Shown: piece after piece, positions 53,226-62,694 of the stretch
Layout: each line of letters opens with the position of its first letter
Numbering within the stretch: position 1 is the stretch's first letter
Assembly: GCA_016794595.1 (NCBI GenBank)
Contig: JAEUJN010000075.1
Coordinates: 1-64,000 of the forward strand
DNA from: Kineosporiaceae bacterium
GTDB lineage: Bacteria; Actinomycetota; Actinomycetes; Actinomycetales; Kineosporiaceae
Reading direction: 5' to 3'
Length of the DNA stretch: 64,000 nucleotides
Program-made: the position numbers and the translations under genes
Notes under the pieces: model-generated
What the model was told of the DNA's origin: nothing
Database searches by the model: none
What the model saw: the letters and a program-made list of their open reading frames with translations, nothing else

Positions 53226-54418
53226 AGACTCGTCTCGTTCGCGAACTCGTCGGAGAGGGTGTCCTTCGAGTGGAGGATGGCAATCATGGAAATGATCGAC
53301 CGCGCCCCGATGAGTTCGTCCAAGATGGAGTGGCGTATGTAAGGGCCGCGGATATGACCCAAGGTTGGGTGGATTTCGGATCTACCGGAAAGATCAATTC
53401 TCATGCACGCCAGCGCATACGGAAGGGGGTCGGCGCTCCGGGTGACGTACTGCTCTCTCACAAAGGGACTGTCGGACGAGTGGCAGTGGCGCCCCTCGAT
53501 TCCCCCGAATTTGTCTGCTCACCGCAGACAACCTTTTGGCGCAGTCAGGATCCGTCGGTTCTTGACCAGCGCTTCTTGGGCTACCTACTCCTCTCGCCGG
53601 AATTTCAAGAGAAGCTAAGACGCCTGGCCGGCCAGACAGACATGGCTCCTTACGTTAGTCTCACCGATCAGCGATCTATGGAGCTCGCACTGCCCGAGAT
53701 CACCCAACAGAAGGCTATTGCTGAGGTGCTGGGGGCGCTCGACGACAAGATCGTGAATATTGGTCTTGCCGTGACGACGAGTGAGTCGCTCATGTGCTCC
53801 TTGGCCAGCGCCAGCGATAGCAGAATCCCTGTTTCTGATCTTGTGACTCGAACCCAAAGGGTCGTCATCGACCCTTCGAGCATTGAGTCGACGGTCTCTC
53901 ACTACAGCCTGCCAGCTTTCGACAATTCATGCACACCCGAACTGGTCAAAGGCGGGTCGATCAAGAGCAGCAAGTACCTACTCACGGGGGCCGCTGTCCT
54001 TGTGTCGAAGCTGAATCCGAGGATTCCGAGAGTCTGGAACATCCCCTACTTGCCGGAGCATCCAGCGGTAACGTCGACTGAGTTCGTCATCTTGGAGCCA
54101 TCGCACGTGGCCGTTTCCGTGCTCTGGGCGTGCATCTGCCAACCGGATGTTATGGAACAACTTCAGTCCAAGGTGGCTGGGACATCGGGCAGTCATCAGC
54201 GAGCCAAGCCCGGTGGCGTGATGTCTCTCCTGGTGCGAGACCCGAGGTTGCTGCCTCCCCAGGTTCTTGATGCTCTTGAGGCGCTGGGCGCCCACGCCAA
54301 CGCCCTCAGAAGGCAGCGAGTGCTTCTGGGCCTGTGCCGAGACGAGCTCCTACCACTCCTCATGTCCGGCAAGATCACCGTTCGGGACGCCGAGCGCACC
54401 GTTAGCGACGTGGTCTGA
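53222..54418 (+). CDS. hsdS: Type I restriction-modification specificity subunit HsdS
   Basis: The 398-residue protein has two target recognition domains separated by conserved helices (LPEITQQKAIAEVLGALDDKI near residue 158 and the C-terminal ALRRQRVLLGLCRDELLPLL). TRD1 includes GDVLLSHKGTVGRVAV and FLGYLLLSPEFQEKLR; TRD2 includes ELVKGGSIKSSKYL. Base composition is clearly less GC-rich than the neighbours (AT-rich codons through 53225-54400), as expected for a fast-exchanging recognition gene. GTG start overlaps the hsdM stop. Confidence 0.93.
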   Translation: MKTRLVRELVGEGVLRVEDGNHGNDRPRPDEFVQDGVAYVRAADMTQGWVDFGSTGKINSHARQRIRKGVGAPGDVLLSHKGTVGRVAVAPLDSPEFVCSPQTTFWRSQDPSVLDQRFLGYLLLSPEFQEKLRRLAGQTDMAPYVSLTDQRSMELALPEITQQKAIAEVLGALDDKIVNIGLAVTTSESLMCSLASASDSRIPVSDLVTRTQRVVIDPSSIESTVSHYSLPAFDNSCTPELVKGGSIKSSKYLLTGAAVLVSKLNPRIPRVWNIPYLPEHPAVTSTEFVILEPSHVAVSVLWACICQPDVMEQLQSKVAGTSGSHQRAKPGGVMSLLVRDPRLLPPQVLDALEALGAHANALRRQRVLLGLCRDELLPLLMSGKITVRDAERTVSDVV

Positions 54419-54504
54419 CGTGGCGCATCAGTGCCACGCCTCGCCACATTACAACAGATTGGCACAGTCAGTGGCAAAGTGAGTGGCACAGTGAAGGGGG
54501 AGGG

Positions 54505-56268
54505 ATGGACACCACTGATCTGGTCGCCCAGCTGCGCCGAACGGGAGTCGAGCCGACGAACGTCGAGGTCAAGGCTGCCGTCCGGGCACTGCCCAGCTCT
54601 GTCCCCGAGACCATCACCGCTTTCGCGAACGGCACCGGCGGCACCCTGCTGCTCGGCCTCGACGAGGGCGCCGGCTTCACGGTCGCCCCTGACTTTCGCG
54701 CCGAGGCAATTCGGGACTCCCTGGTCGACGCCTGCACCAACAAGATCGAACCGATCTGTCGGGCGCCGGTCGAGATTGAGCCGTTCGAAGGCGCGCTGGT
54801 GGTACGCCTCGACGTCCCCGAACTCGACCCGGTCGACAAACCCTGCTTCGTCACCACGCGTGGCACCTACGGCGGGTCATTCATCCGGGGCGGCGATGGT
54901 GATCGGCTGCTCAGCCACTACGAGGTCACCCAGCTGCTGAGCAACCGAACCCAGCCGACCGTCGACCGTGACCCGGTGCCCGGCGCAACCCTCACCGACC
55001 TCGACTCCGACCTGCTCGACCGGTACCTGACTCGGGTTCGCCGACGCTCCCTGCGACTCGCCGCACCGAGCGATGAGCAACTGCTGCGTATTCTCGGCGT
55101 TCTCACCACGGACTCTGAGGGGCAACCACGCCCCACCCTGGCTGGCTTGCTCGCCTTCGGCATCTACCCGCAACAGTTCTACCCGCAGCTGTTCGTGTCA
55201 TTCGTGGTGTTGCCCCGACTGCGGATGGGCGAGACCGGCCCGGACGGACGCCGGTTTCTCGACAACGTCACGGTCACCGGGCCCATCCCCGAGATCGTGG
55301 CCAGCGTGATCGCCACTGCAGTCCGCAACATGCGCGCAGGGGCGATCATCACCGGTATCGGGCGCGAAGACCGGTACGACTACCCGATCGAGGTCATCCG
55401 CGAGCTGACCGTGAACGCTGTGCTGCACCGCGATTACAGCGCCGATGCCCGCGGCGCCCAGGTACAGATCGAGCTGTACCCGGATCGGCTCGAGATCCGT
55501 AGCCCCGGTGGGTTGTACGGGCCGATCACGATCGCTGACCTGGGGTCGGATGAGCATCGGTCCACTTCACGCAATCAGACCCTTGCTGCGATCCTCGCCG
55601 ACGTCGAGGCGCCCGGCTCACGCGGCGAGGCGCTGTGCGAGAACCGTGGCTCAGGACTGCATTCTGTCCTGGCCGAACTGCGTCGGGTCGGCATGAGCCC
55701 CCCCGAGTTCGACGTGCGTCCGGGGCGGATGACCGTTCGGCTGCCGCAATCAGCCTTGCTCTCACCCGAGACGGCGGCGTGGATCGGTTCACTGGGAGTA
55801 CCTGACCTCAGTGAATCGCAGCACCTCGCCCTGGCGATGATGCGCAGCACCGGACGGGTCACCAATGCGATGTTGCAGGCCTGGGGAGTCGATCGGCTGC
55901 AGGCCGGTGTGGCCCTGAAGGACCTGGTAGACCGGAGCCTCGCGCTACGCACCGGGGGCCGCCGCTACGCGAGTTATCAACTCACCGGCGATGCCAACGC
56001 CTCCACGCCGACCATGCCACTGCGCGAGTCACGTAGCCCCCGCGCCGTCGGCGCCCAAGCCGAGCTGGACGCCGTCCTGCAGGCCATCGCCGCCGGTTAC
56101 ACCACGCGGCGCGCGCTGATGGAGCGTCTGGGGCTGCCGCAACGAACGTTGGCTCGACGCCTGACGAGTCTGATCGAACGCGGCGCCATCGAGCCGACCC
56201 AACCCACCCGAAGCCACCGTCAGAGCTACCGCCTGGCAGTGGGAAGGAGCACCGACCATGGCCAGTGA
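54505..56268 (+). CDS. AlbA_2/Schlafen-like and HATPase-like DNA-binding ATPase (COG2865 type)
   Basis: The 587-residue protein has an N-terminal AlbA_2 domain (about 1-130, with NVEVKAAVRALPSSVPETIT and FANGTGGTLLLGLDEG), a GHKL-type ATP-binding region (about 260-400: REDRYDYPIEVIRELTVNAVLHRDYS, RLEIRSPGGLYGPI, CENRGSGLHSVL), and C-terminal winged-helix segments (TNAMLQAWGVDRL, TTRRALMERLGLPQRTLARR). Such genes often lie inside type I restriction operons, where they are thought to modulate the system. AAGGGGGAGGG precedes the ATG. The leader 54445-54500 carries agtggca direct repeats. Overlaps hsdR by 11 bp. Confidence 0.85.
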   Translation: MDTTDLVAQLRRTGVEPTNVEVKAAVRALPSSVPETITAFANGTGGTLLLGLDEGAGFTVAPDFRAEAIRDSLVDACTNKIEPICRAPVEIEPFEGALVVRLDVPELDPVDKPCFVTTRGTYGGSFIRGGDGDRLLSHYEVTQLLSNRTQPTVDRDPVPGATLTDLDSDLLDRYLTRVRRRSLRLAAPSDEQLLRILGVLTTDSEGQPRPTLAGLLAFGIYPQQFYPQLFVSFVVLPRLRMGETGPDGRRFLDNVTVTGPIPEIVASVIATAVRNMRAGAIITGIGREDRYDYPIEVIRELTVNAVLHRDYSADARGAQVQIELYPDRLEIRSPGGLYGPITIADLGSDEHRSTSRNQTLAAILADVEAPGSRGEALCENRGSGLHSVLAELRRVGMSPPEFDVRPGRMTVRLPQSALLSPETAAWIGSLGVPDLSESQHLALAMMRSTGRVTNAMLQAWGVDRLQAGVALKDLVDRSLALRTGGRRYASYQLTGDANASTPTMPLRESRSPRAVGAQAELDAVLQAIAAGYTTRRALMERLGLPQRTLARRLTSLIERGAIEPTQPTRSHRQSYRLAVGRSTDHGQ

Positions 56269-59200
56269 GGCCGACTGGGAGATCGTGACGCTGGAGGCGG
56301 TCGGCGAGCACGGCTGGAAGCCGTTGGCGGGCAGCGAGATCGCCCCGGGGACGGCGCGGGGCCGCACATCCTGGGGCGACCTGGTACTGCCCGATCGGAC
56401 GCTGGCCGTCATGCGCGCGCTCAACCCGATGGTCCCCAGGCAGTACCTCGAACAGGCCCTGGGCGAGATCCTCACACCGAGCTCCCAGGACGCCGTCACC
56501 GAGAACTTCCGGCTGCACCGGATCCTGGTCGAGGGCTACCGCGGGATCGCCTACCTCGACAGCGACGGTATCGAGCAGAACCCGACGATCCATCTGGTCA
56601 GCCACATCGTCGAGAACAACGAGTTCCTCGCCGCCAACCAGGTGACCCTTCGCTCGCGCGAGCATGAACGCCGGCTGGACGTCGTCCTCTACCTGAACGG
56701 GTTGCCCGTCGTCATCGTCGAGCTCAAGAAGGCGGGGTCGGCTCGGGCGACCATCGGCTCGGCGCACAGCCAGCTGGCGACCTACCTGGCCGAGTTCCCG
56801 ATGGCGTTCCGGTGCTGCGTGCTGACGGTGATCAGTGACGGCATCACGGCCCGGTACGGCACCCCGTTCACGCCGCTGAACCACTACGCGCCCTGGAACG
56901 TGGACGACGATGGGCACCCCCTCCCGCAGAACGGCGTCGAGACCGACCCGCACGACCCCCGGATCGGTGTCCCGTTGGAGTTCCTGCTCGACGGTGTCGG
57001 CAACCCCGAACGCTTCCTGCAGTTGCTGCGCAACTTCGTCGCCTTCGACGCCGGGGCCGAGGGCCTGACCAAGCGCATCGCCAAGCCCCACCAGTATTTC
57101 GCGGTCACCAAGGCCGTCGGCCACACCGTCGAGGCGGCCGAGAGCGACGGCAAGGCCGGCGTGGTCTGGCACACCCAGGGCTCCGGCAAGTCGATGGAGA
57201 TGGAGCTCTACGCCCATGCCGTGACCCAGCAGGCCAAGCTCAAGAACCCCACGCTCGTGCTGGTGACCGACCGCACCGATCTCGACACCCAGCTGTGGGA
57301 GGCGTTCGAACGCTCGCAATTGGTGGGGCAGCCGCTCAAGGTCACCTCACGCGACGATCTGCGACGGGAGCTGAACGACCGGATCACCGGCGGCATCTAC
57401 TTCACGACGCTGCAGAAATTCTCGCTCACCCAGGCCGAGAAGCAGGCCGGGCGGGACCACCCGCTGCTCAGCCAACGCCGCAACATCATCGTGATCGTCG
57501 ACGAGGCTCATCGCAGCCACTACGACCAGCTCGACGGCTACGCCAAGCACATCCGCAGTGCGCTGCCCCACGCCACGTTCATCGCCTTCACGGGCACCCC
57601 GATCTCGTTCGCCGACCGCGACACCGTCGATGTGTTCGGTGACGTGATCGACACCTACGACCTCAGCCGGGCGGTGACCGACGGGGCAACCGTACGCGTG
57701 TTCTTCGAGCAGCGGATCATTCAAGTCGCCCGCGCCGGTGAGGTCACCGAGGAGCAGCTCGATGCCGCCGCCGACGAGGCCACGGCGGGCCTGGACGACG
57801 TCGAGCGTGACCGCATCGAGACGTCGGTGGCAGTCATCAACGCCATGTACGGCGTGCCCGAGCGGATCGCCGAACTGGCCCGGGACATCCTGGAGCACTG
57901 GGATCGCCGTTCCGCCGCGATGCGCCCGTTCATCGAGTGCACGGGCAAGGCGTTCATCGTCGGTGCCACACGAGAGATCTGCGCCCGGATCTACGAACAG
58001 ATCATCGCCCTACGTCCCGACTGGCACGACGATGCCATCGACCGCGGCAAGATCAAGGTGGTCTACTCCGGCTCGGCCTCGGATCAGCCACCGATCTCGA
58101 AACATGTTCGGCGGCAATCACTCAACGAGACGATCCAGAATCGGATCAAGGATCCCGACGACCCGCTCGAGATCGTCATCGTCAAGGACATGTTGCTGAC
58201 CGGGTTCGACGCCCCGCCGCTGCACACCCTGTATCTCGACCGGCCGCAGCAGGGCGCTCAACTGATGCAGACCCTGGCCCGGGTCAACCGGACCTTCCGT
58301 GGCAAGACTGATGGCCTGCTGGTCGCCTACGCGCCCCTGGCTGACAATCTGACCCGAGCGCTGGCCGAGTACACCGCGAACGACCAGGCGCGTCGTCCGG
58401 TGGGCCGGGACGTCGCAGAAGCTGCCGCGGCGGCCCGTGAGCACCTCGAGGCGCTGGATGAGCTCTGCAGCGGATTCCCCTGGCGGGACAGGATCGCCGA
58501 TGCCGGCACGAGGACCTGGCTCAAGACAGTGCTCGGCCTGACGCAGCATCTGCGGGCCCCGGCAACTCCGGGCAACCAGGATGATCCGACCCTCGCCGAC
58601 CGGTTCCGCCAGCTCGCGGCGCGACTCGCCCGGTTGTGGGCGCTGGCGACGGGCGACGACACGGCGAAGGAGCTGACCCGTGACGTCCGCTTCTATGAAG
58701 AGGTCCGGGTGTGGATGGCGAAGTTCGACGCCCAGGAACGTCAGGCGTCGGGCCAGGCCGTGCCGGACGACGTCCGGCGCCTGCTGTCTCAGCTCATCGC
58801 CACCTCGACCACCACCGGCGAGATCATCGACATCTACGAGGCGGCGGGAATCCCCAAGCCGAGCCTGACCGATCTCAATCCCGAACTGGTGCAACGACTC
58901 CAGAACGCCGAGCGCCCCCATCTGGCGATCGAGGCGTTGCGCGATCTGCTCACCAGCGAGGCGGGTGCCGTGACCCGGCACAACCTGACCCGTCAGCGCG
59001 CGTTCTCCCAGCGCCTGCGTGAACTGATGAACCGCTACACCAACCAGCAGCTGACCTCCGCTGAGGTGATCGCCGAGCTGATCGAGCTGGCGCGTGAGGT
59101 CGCTCGGGAGTCCCAGCGGGGCAAGGACTTTCAGCCCCCACTGTCACACGACGAGCTGGCCTTCTACGACGCCGTCAGTACGAACGCCTCGGCCGTCGAG

Positions 59201-59425
59201 GTTCAGGGCGAGGCCGTGCTGGCCCAGATCGCCCGCGAACTGGTCGCCATCATGCAACGCGACGTCAAGACCGACTGGAGGGTCCGTGACGACGTCCGGG
59301 CGAAGCTGCGCTCCTCGATCAAGAGACTGCTGGTCAAGTACCGTTATCCACCCGACCGGCAACCCGACGCGATCAGGCTGGTGATCGAGCAGATGGAGGC
59401 CATGGCGCCTCGGTATGCAAGTTGA
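56258..59425 (+). CDS. hsdR: Type I restriction enzyme HsdR subunit
   Basis: The 1055-residue subunit cuts DNA after translocation. It has a PD-(D/E)XK nuclease site (RRLDVVLYLNGLPVVIVELK, Asp140 ... Glu155-x-Lys157), helicase motif I (TQGSGKS, 306-312), motif II DEAH (415-418, VDEAHRSHYDQLDGYAK), TGTPI (motif III-like), and a long helical C-terminus. It completes the hsdMS-ATPase-hsdR order. A hairpin terminator lies 149 bp after the stop. Confidence 0.97.
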   Translation: MASEADWEIVTLEAVGEHGWKPLAGSEIAPGTARGRTSWGDLVLPDRTLAVMRALNPMVPRQYLEQALGEILTPSSQDAVTENFRLHRILVEGYRGIAYLDSDGIEQNPTIHLVSHIVENNEFLAANQVTLRSREHERRLDVVLYLNGLPVVIVELKKAGSARATIGSAHSQLATYLAEFPMAFRCCVLTVISDGITARYGTPFTPLNHYAPWNVDDDGHPLPQNGVETDPHDPRIGVPLEFLLDGVGNPERFLQLLRNFVAFDAGAEGLTKRIAKPHQYFAVTKAVGHTVEAAESDGKAGVVWHTQGSGKSMEMELYAHAVTQQAKLKNPTLVLVTDRTDLDTQLWEAFERSQLVGQPLKVTSRDDLRRELNDRITGGIYFTTLQKFSLTQAEKQAGRDHPLLSQRRNIIVIVDEAHRSHYDQLDGYAKHIRSALPHATFIAFTGTPISFADRDTVDVFGDVIDTYDLSRAVTDGATVRVFFEQRIIQVARAGEVTEEQLDAAADEATAGLDDVERDRIETSVAVINAMYGVPERIAELARDILEHWDRRSAAMRPFIECTGKAFIVGATREICARIYEQIIALRPDWHDDAIDRGKIKVVYSGSASDQPPISKHVRRQSLNETIQNRIKDPDDPLEIVIVKDMLLTGFDAPPLHTLYLDRPQQGAQLMQTLARVNRTFRGKTDGLLVAYAPLADNLTRALAEYTANDQARRPVGRDVAEAAAAAREHLEALDELCSGFPWRDRIADAGTRTWLKTVLGLTQHLRAPATPGNQDDPTLADRFRQLAARLARLWALATGDDTAKELTRDVRFYEEVRVWMAKFDAQERQASGQAVPDDVRRLLSQLIATSTTTGEIIDIYEAAGIPKPSLTDLNPELVQRLQNAERPHLAIEALRDLLTSEAGAVTRHNLTRQRAFSQRLRELMNRYTNQQLTSAEVIAELIELAREVARESQRGKDFQPPLSHDELAFYDAVSTNASAVEVQGEAVLAQIARELVAIMQRDVKTDWRVRDDVRAKLRSSIKRLLVKYRYPPDRQPDAIRLVIEQMEAMAPRYAS

Positions 59426-59912
59426 CCTCCTGCACACCGGTGACCAGAGGACGACCGGAGGTCAAACTGGCGCGGACCTATCCAGCCACGTTCACCCACC
59501 CAGCGTCTATGGCATGAACACATGCCGGGAGACAATTGTCTTACCGGTAGGAAGAGAGCACCGTACCCGTACCCACCCCTGAAGGGGTGTTTCTCGAGCA
59601 GCAAGGTCACGTTGAATTCTGTTCATCGGACCAGTACCCGTAGCATCTGTTGAGATCCTGTTCAGGTACCGCGCGCCAGATAGTTCCCTGCGAACCTAGT
59701 CGATGGGGTCGTCGACCACCCATCGCCAGCGGCCCTATTGGCCAGTTCACCACAGTATCGCCGTCTCATGGACGGCCTGCTTGGTCCCCTTAACGGAGGG
59801 GTCCGAAAGTGGTTCCCGTGCCCGTACGAGCGTCATCACTGTCCCCTCTTCTGCCGGCTTCCGAATCCGATCGAGCCGCCGGCGCACTCCGCCGGAGGAA
59901 CAGGAGGCCAAA
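59426..59912. other. Intergenic region after hsdR
   Basis: This 487-bp stretch has no credible gene. It is less GC-rich than the surroundings and holds a 12-bp palindrome agacaattgtct (59530-59541), a T-tailed hairpin (59574-59594), and cgatggg/cccatcg (59701-59725). It probably contains the promoter and any leader for the small peptide gene at 59913. Confidence 0.6.
59574..59594 (+). terminator. Rho-independent terminator after hsdR
   Basis: cacccc (59574-59579), loop tgaa, ggggtg (59584-59589), then tttct. The only classical T-tailed terminator I noticed in the window. Confidence 0.75.
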
Positions 59913-60011
59913 GTGTCTCTCACCGCAGCGGCGTTCTTCGTCGCACTCTTTGGGGTCGCTGTCGAAACCGCGAGCCTGGTAGTCGCGGTCATCCAGTTGC
60001 GGCGCCGCTGA
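59913..60011 (+). CDS. 32-residue single-helix membrane peptide
   Basis: A GTG with a perfect AGGAGG (59902-59907) 5 bp upstream encodes SLTAAAFFVALFGVAVETAS then LVVAVIQLRRR: one transmembrane helix with a basic end. The layout resembles holin-like or type I toxin peptides but the family is not recognised. A 54-nt nested hairpin follows 10 bp after the stop. Confidence 0.55.
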   Translation: MSLTAAAFFVALFGVAVETASLVVAVIQLRRR

Positions 60012-60021
60012 CCCATCCACC

Positions 60022-60075
60022 GATCCGGGTCGGGGGACGCTTGCCCCCGAGGGCGAGCGATCCCCGACCCGGATC
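60022..60075. terminator. 54-nt nested hairpin
   Basis: Outer arms gatccgggtcgggg (60022-60035) and ccccgacccggatc (60062-60075) pair perfectly over 14 bp; an inner stem gcttgccc (60039-60046) and gggcgagc (60051-60058) has one G-T pair and a CCGA loop. It lies 10 bp after the membrane peptide stop and 57 bp from the end of the convergent peptidase gene. Confidence 0.8.
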
Positions 60076-60132
60076 CGTCTCGTACGAGCGCTGGCCGTCG
60101 ACAACTGCCTGTGTGCGCGGCCACCCTGCCTG

Positions 60133-62091
<1,959 letters not shown>

Positions 62092-62142
62092 CTGCGAACT
62101 CTACGGCGAGGGGACGTTTCGGGCCCGGGTAGATTCCGGCCC

Positions 62143-62694
62143 ATGGCATCGCGGGCATCCCAGGCACCCCGGACACCTCGGGTCGAGATCGTCCACCTGC
62201 CGGCGGCGGCGCTGCACGCGCTGGCGGCCGGCGACCTGGCCACGGCGAACGCCGCCTCCCCGGTGCCGTTGACGCCCGCCTTCACCGACCCGGACTGGCA
62301 CGGCGTGTGGCAGTTGCGCAGCCGCCAGGTCGACCACGACCCGGGCGCCCTGGCCTGGGTGACCGGCGCGGTCCGGGACGTCGACGCGGGCGTGTGCGTG
62401 GGCCGGGCCGGGTTCCACGGGCCGCCGGACGAGAACGGCATGGTCGAGGTCGGCTACGCGGTGGACGAGTCCCTGCGGCGCCGGGGCTACGGCCGGGCGA
62501 TCCTGGCCGCCCTGCTGGCGCGGGCCGCGGTGGAGCCCGAGGTGCGGGTGGTGCGGGCGAGCGTCGGCCCGGACAATCAGGCCTCGCTGGGGTTGATCGA
62601 GGAGTTCGGGTTCGTCCGGGTGGGCGAGCAGTGGGACGAGGAGGACGGCCTGGAGTACGTCTTCGAGCTCACCCCACCCCGGACGGCGCGATGA
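62143..62694 (+). CDS. GNAT family N-acetyltransferase
   Basis: The 183-residue product has the acetyl-CoA-binding motif A (VEVGYAVDESLRRRGYGRAI) and motif B (ASLGLIEEFGFVRVGEQW) of the RimJ/RimL-like group. Acceptor unknown. Its 3' end overlaps the convergent GGDEF gene by 26 bp. Confidence 0.9.
   Translation: MASRASQAPRTPRVEIVHLPAAALHALAAGDLATANAASPVPLTPAFTDPDWHGVWQLRSRQVDHDPGALAWVTGAVRDVDAGVCVGRAGFHGPPDENGMVEVGYAVDESLRRRGYGRAILAALLARAAVEPEVRVVRASVGPDNQASLGLIEEFGFVRVGEQWDEEDGLEYVFELTPPRTAR

Noticed and set aside
55982-57319. 445-codon minus-strand frame across the ATPase/hsdR junction
   Set aside because: Antisense of two well-supported genes; no motif in its translation.
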